From positions 1 through 7,046 of the forward strand of contig JAITTA010000134.1 of NCBI GenBank assembly GCA_031287395.1: DNA of 7,046 nt. The letters are read 5' to 3'. Each line of letters starts with the position of its first letter. The stretch's first letter is position 1. Both the position numbers and the translations under genes were made by a program. Origin of the DNA: Dysgonamonadaceae bacterium (GTDB lineage: Bacteria > Bacteroidota > Bacteroidia > Bacteroidales > Azobacteroidaceae). Of this stretch, positions 7,034-7,046 are shown in pieces. Below the pieces are notes generated by a model. That model saw only the letters and a list, made by a program, of their open reading frames with translations, had not been told where the DNA came from and made no database searches.

Positions 7034-7046
7034 GAAAATAAAGTGT

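Overview
The window looks like ordinary chromosome from a Bacteroidota (Bacteroidales) bacterium. The support is threefold. The proteins are of recognisably Bacteroidota types: a large alpha-2-macroglobulin C-terminus, a DUF3127 protein and an AddB-like nuclease. There is a good match to the Bacteroides-type promoter (TTTG, 19-base spacer, TAnnTTTG). The start codons lack Shine-Dalgarno sequences and follow A/T-rich leaders. Base composition is moderately AT-rich and, by eye, even across all genes, so nothing suggests recent transfer. The genus cannot be fixed from this sequence; something near Odoribacter or Butyricimonas is only a guess.

Layout. Bases 1-924 (+) are the 3' end of a long alpha-2-macroglobulin-family gene that begins before the window. 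Bases 925-1161 are non-coding and hold a weak terminator-like hairpin, a promoter, and a 119-base imperfect palindrome whose arms are built from 9-base repeats. Three genes follow on the + strand, probably as one transcript: a DUF3127 OB-fold-like protein ending in an SSB-type tip (1162-1533), a 965-residue AddB-like PD-(D/E)XK iron-sulfur nuclease (1596-4493), and a HemG/HemY-type FAD porphyrinogen oxidase (4490-5881) whose start overlaps the nuclease stop. An acyltransferase-3 membrane protein (5945-7033) lies convergently on the - strand; its 5' leader is cut by the window end.

How the genes may work together. The DUF3127 protein resembles a single-strand DNA-binding protein and sits next to a DNA-end-processing nuclease, so a shared DNA repair role is a reasonable inference. 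The haem-pathway oxidase appears to be tied to them only by translation coupling. I see no mobile element, CRISPR array, tRNA, rRNA or convincing undescribed system. The points most worth a second look are the palindromic leader element and the pairing of DUF3127 with the AddB-like nuclease.
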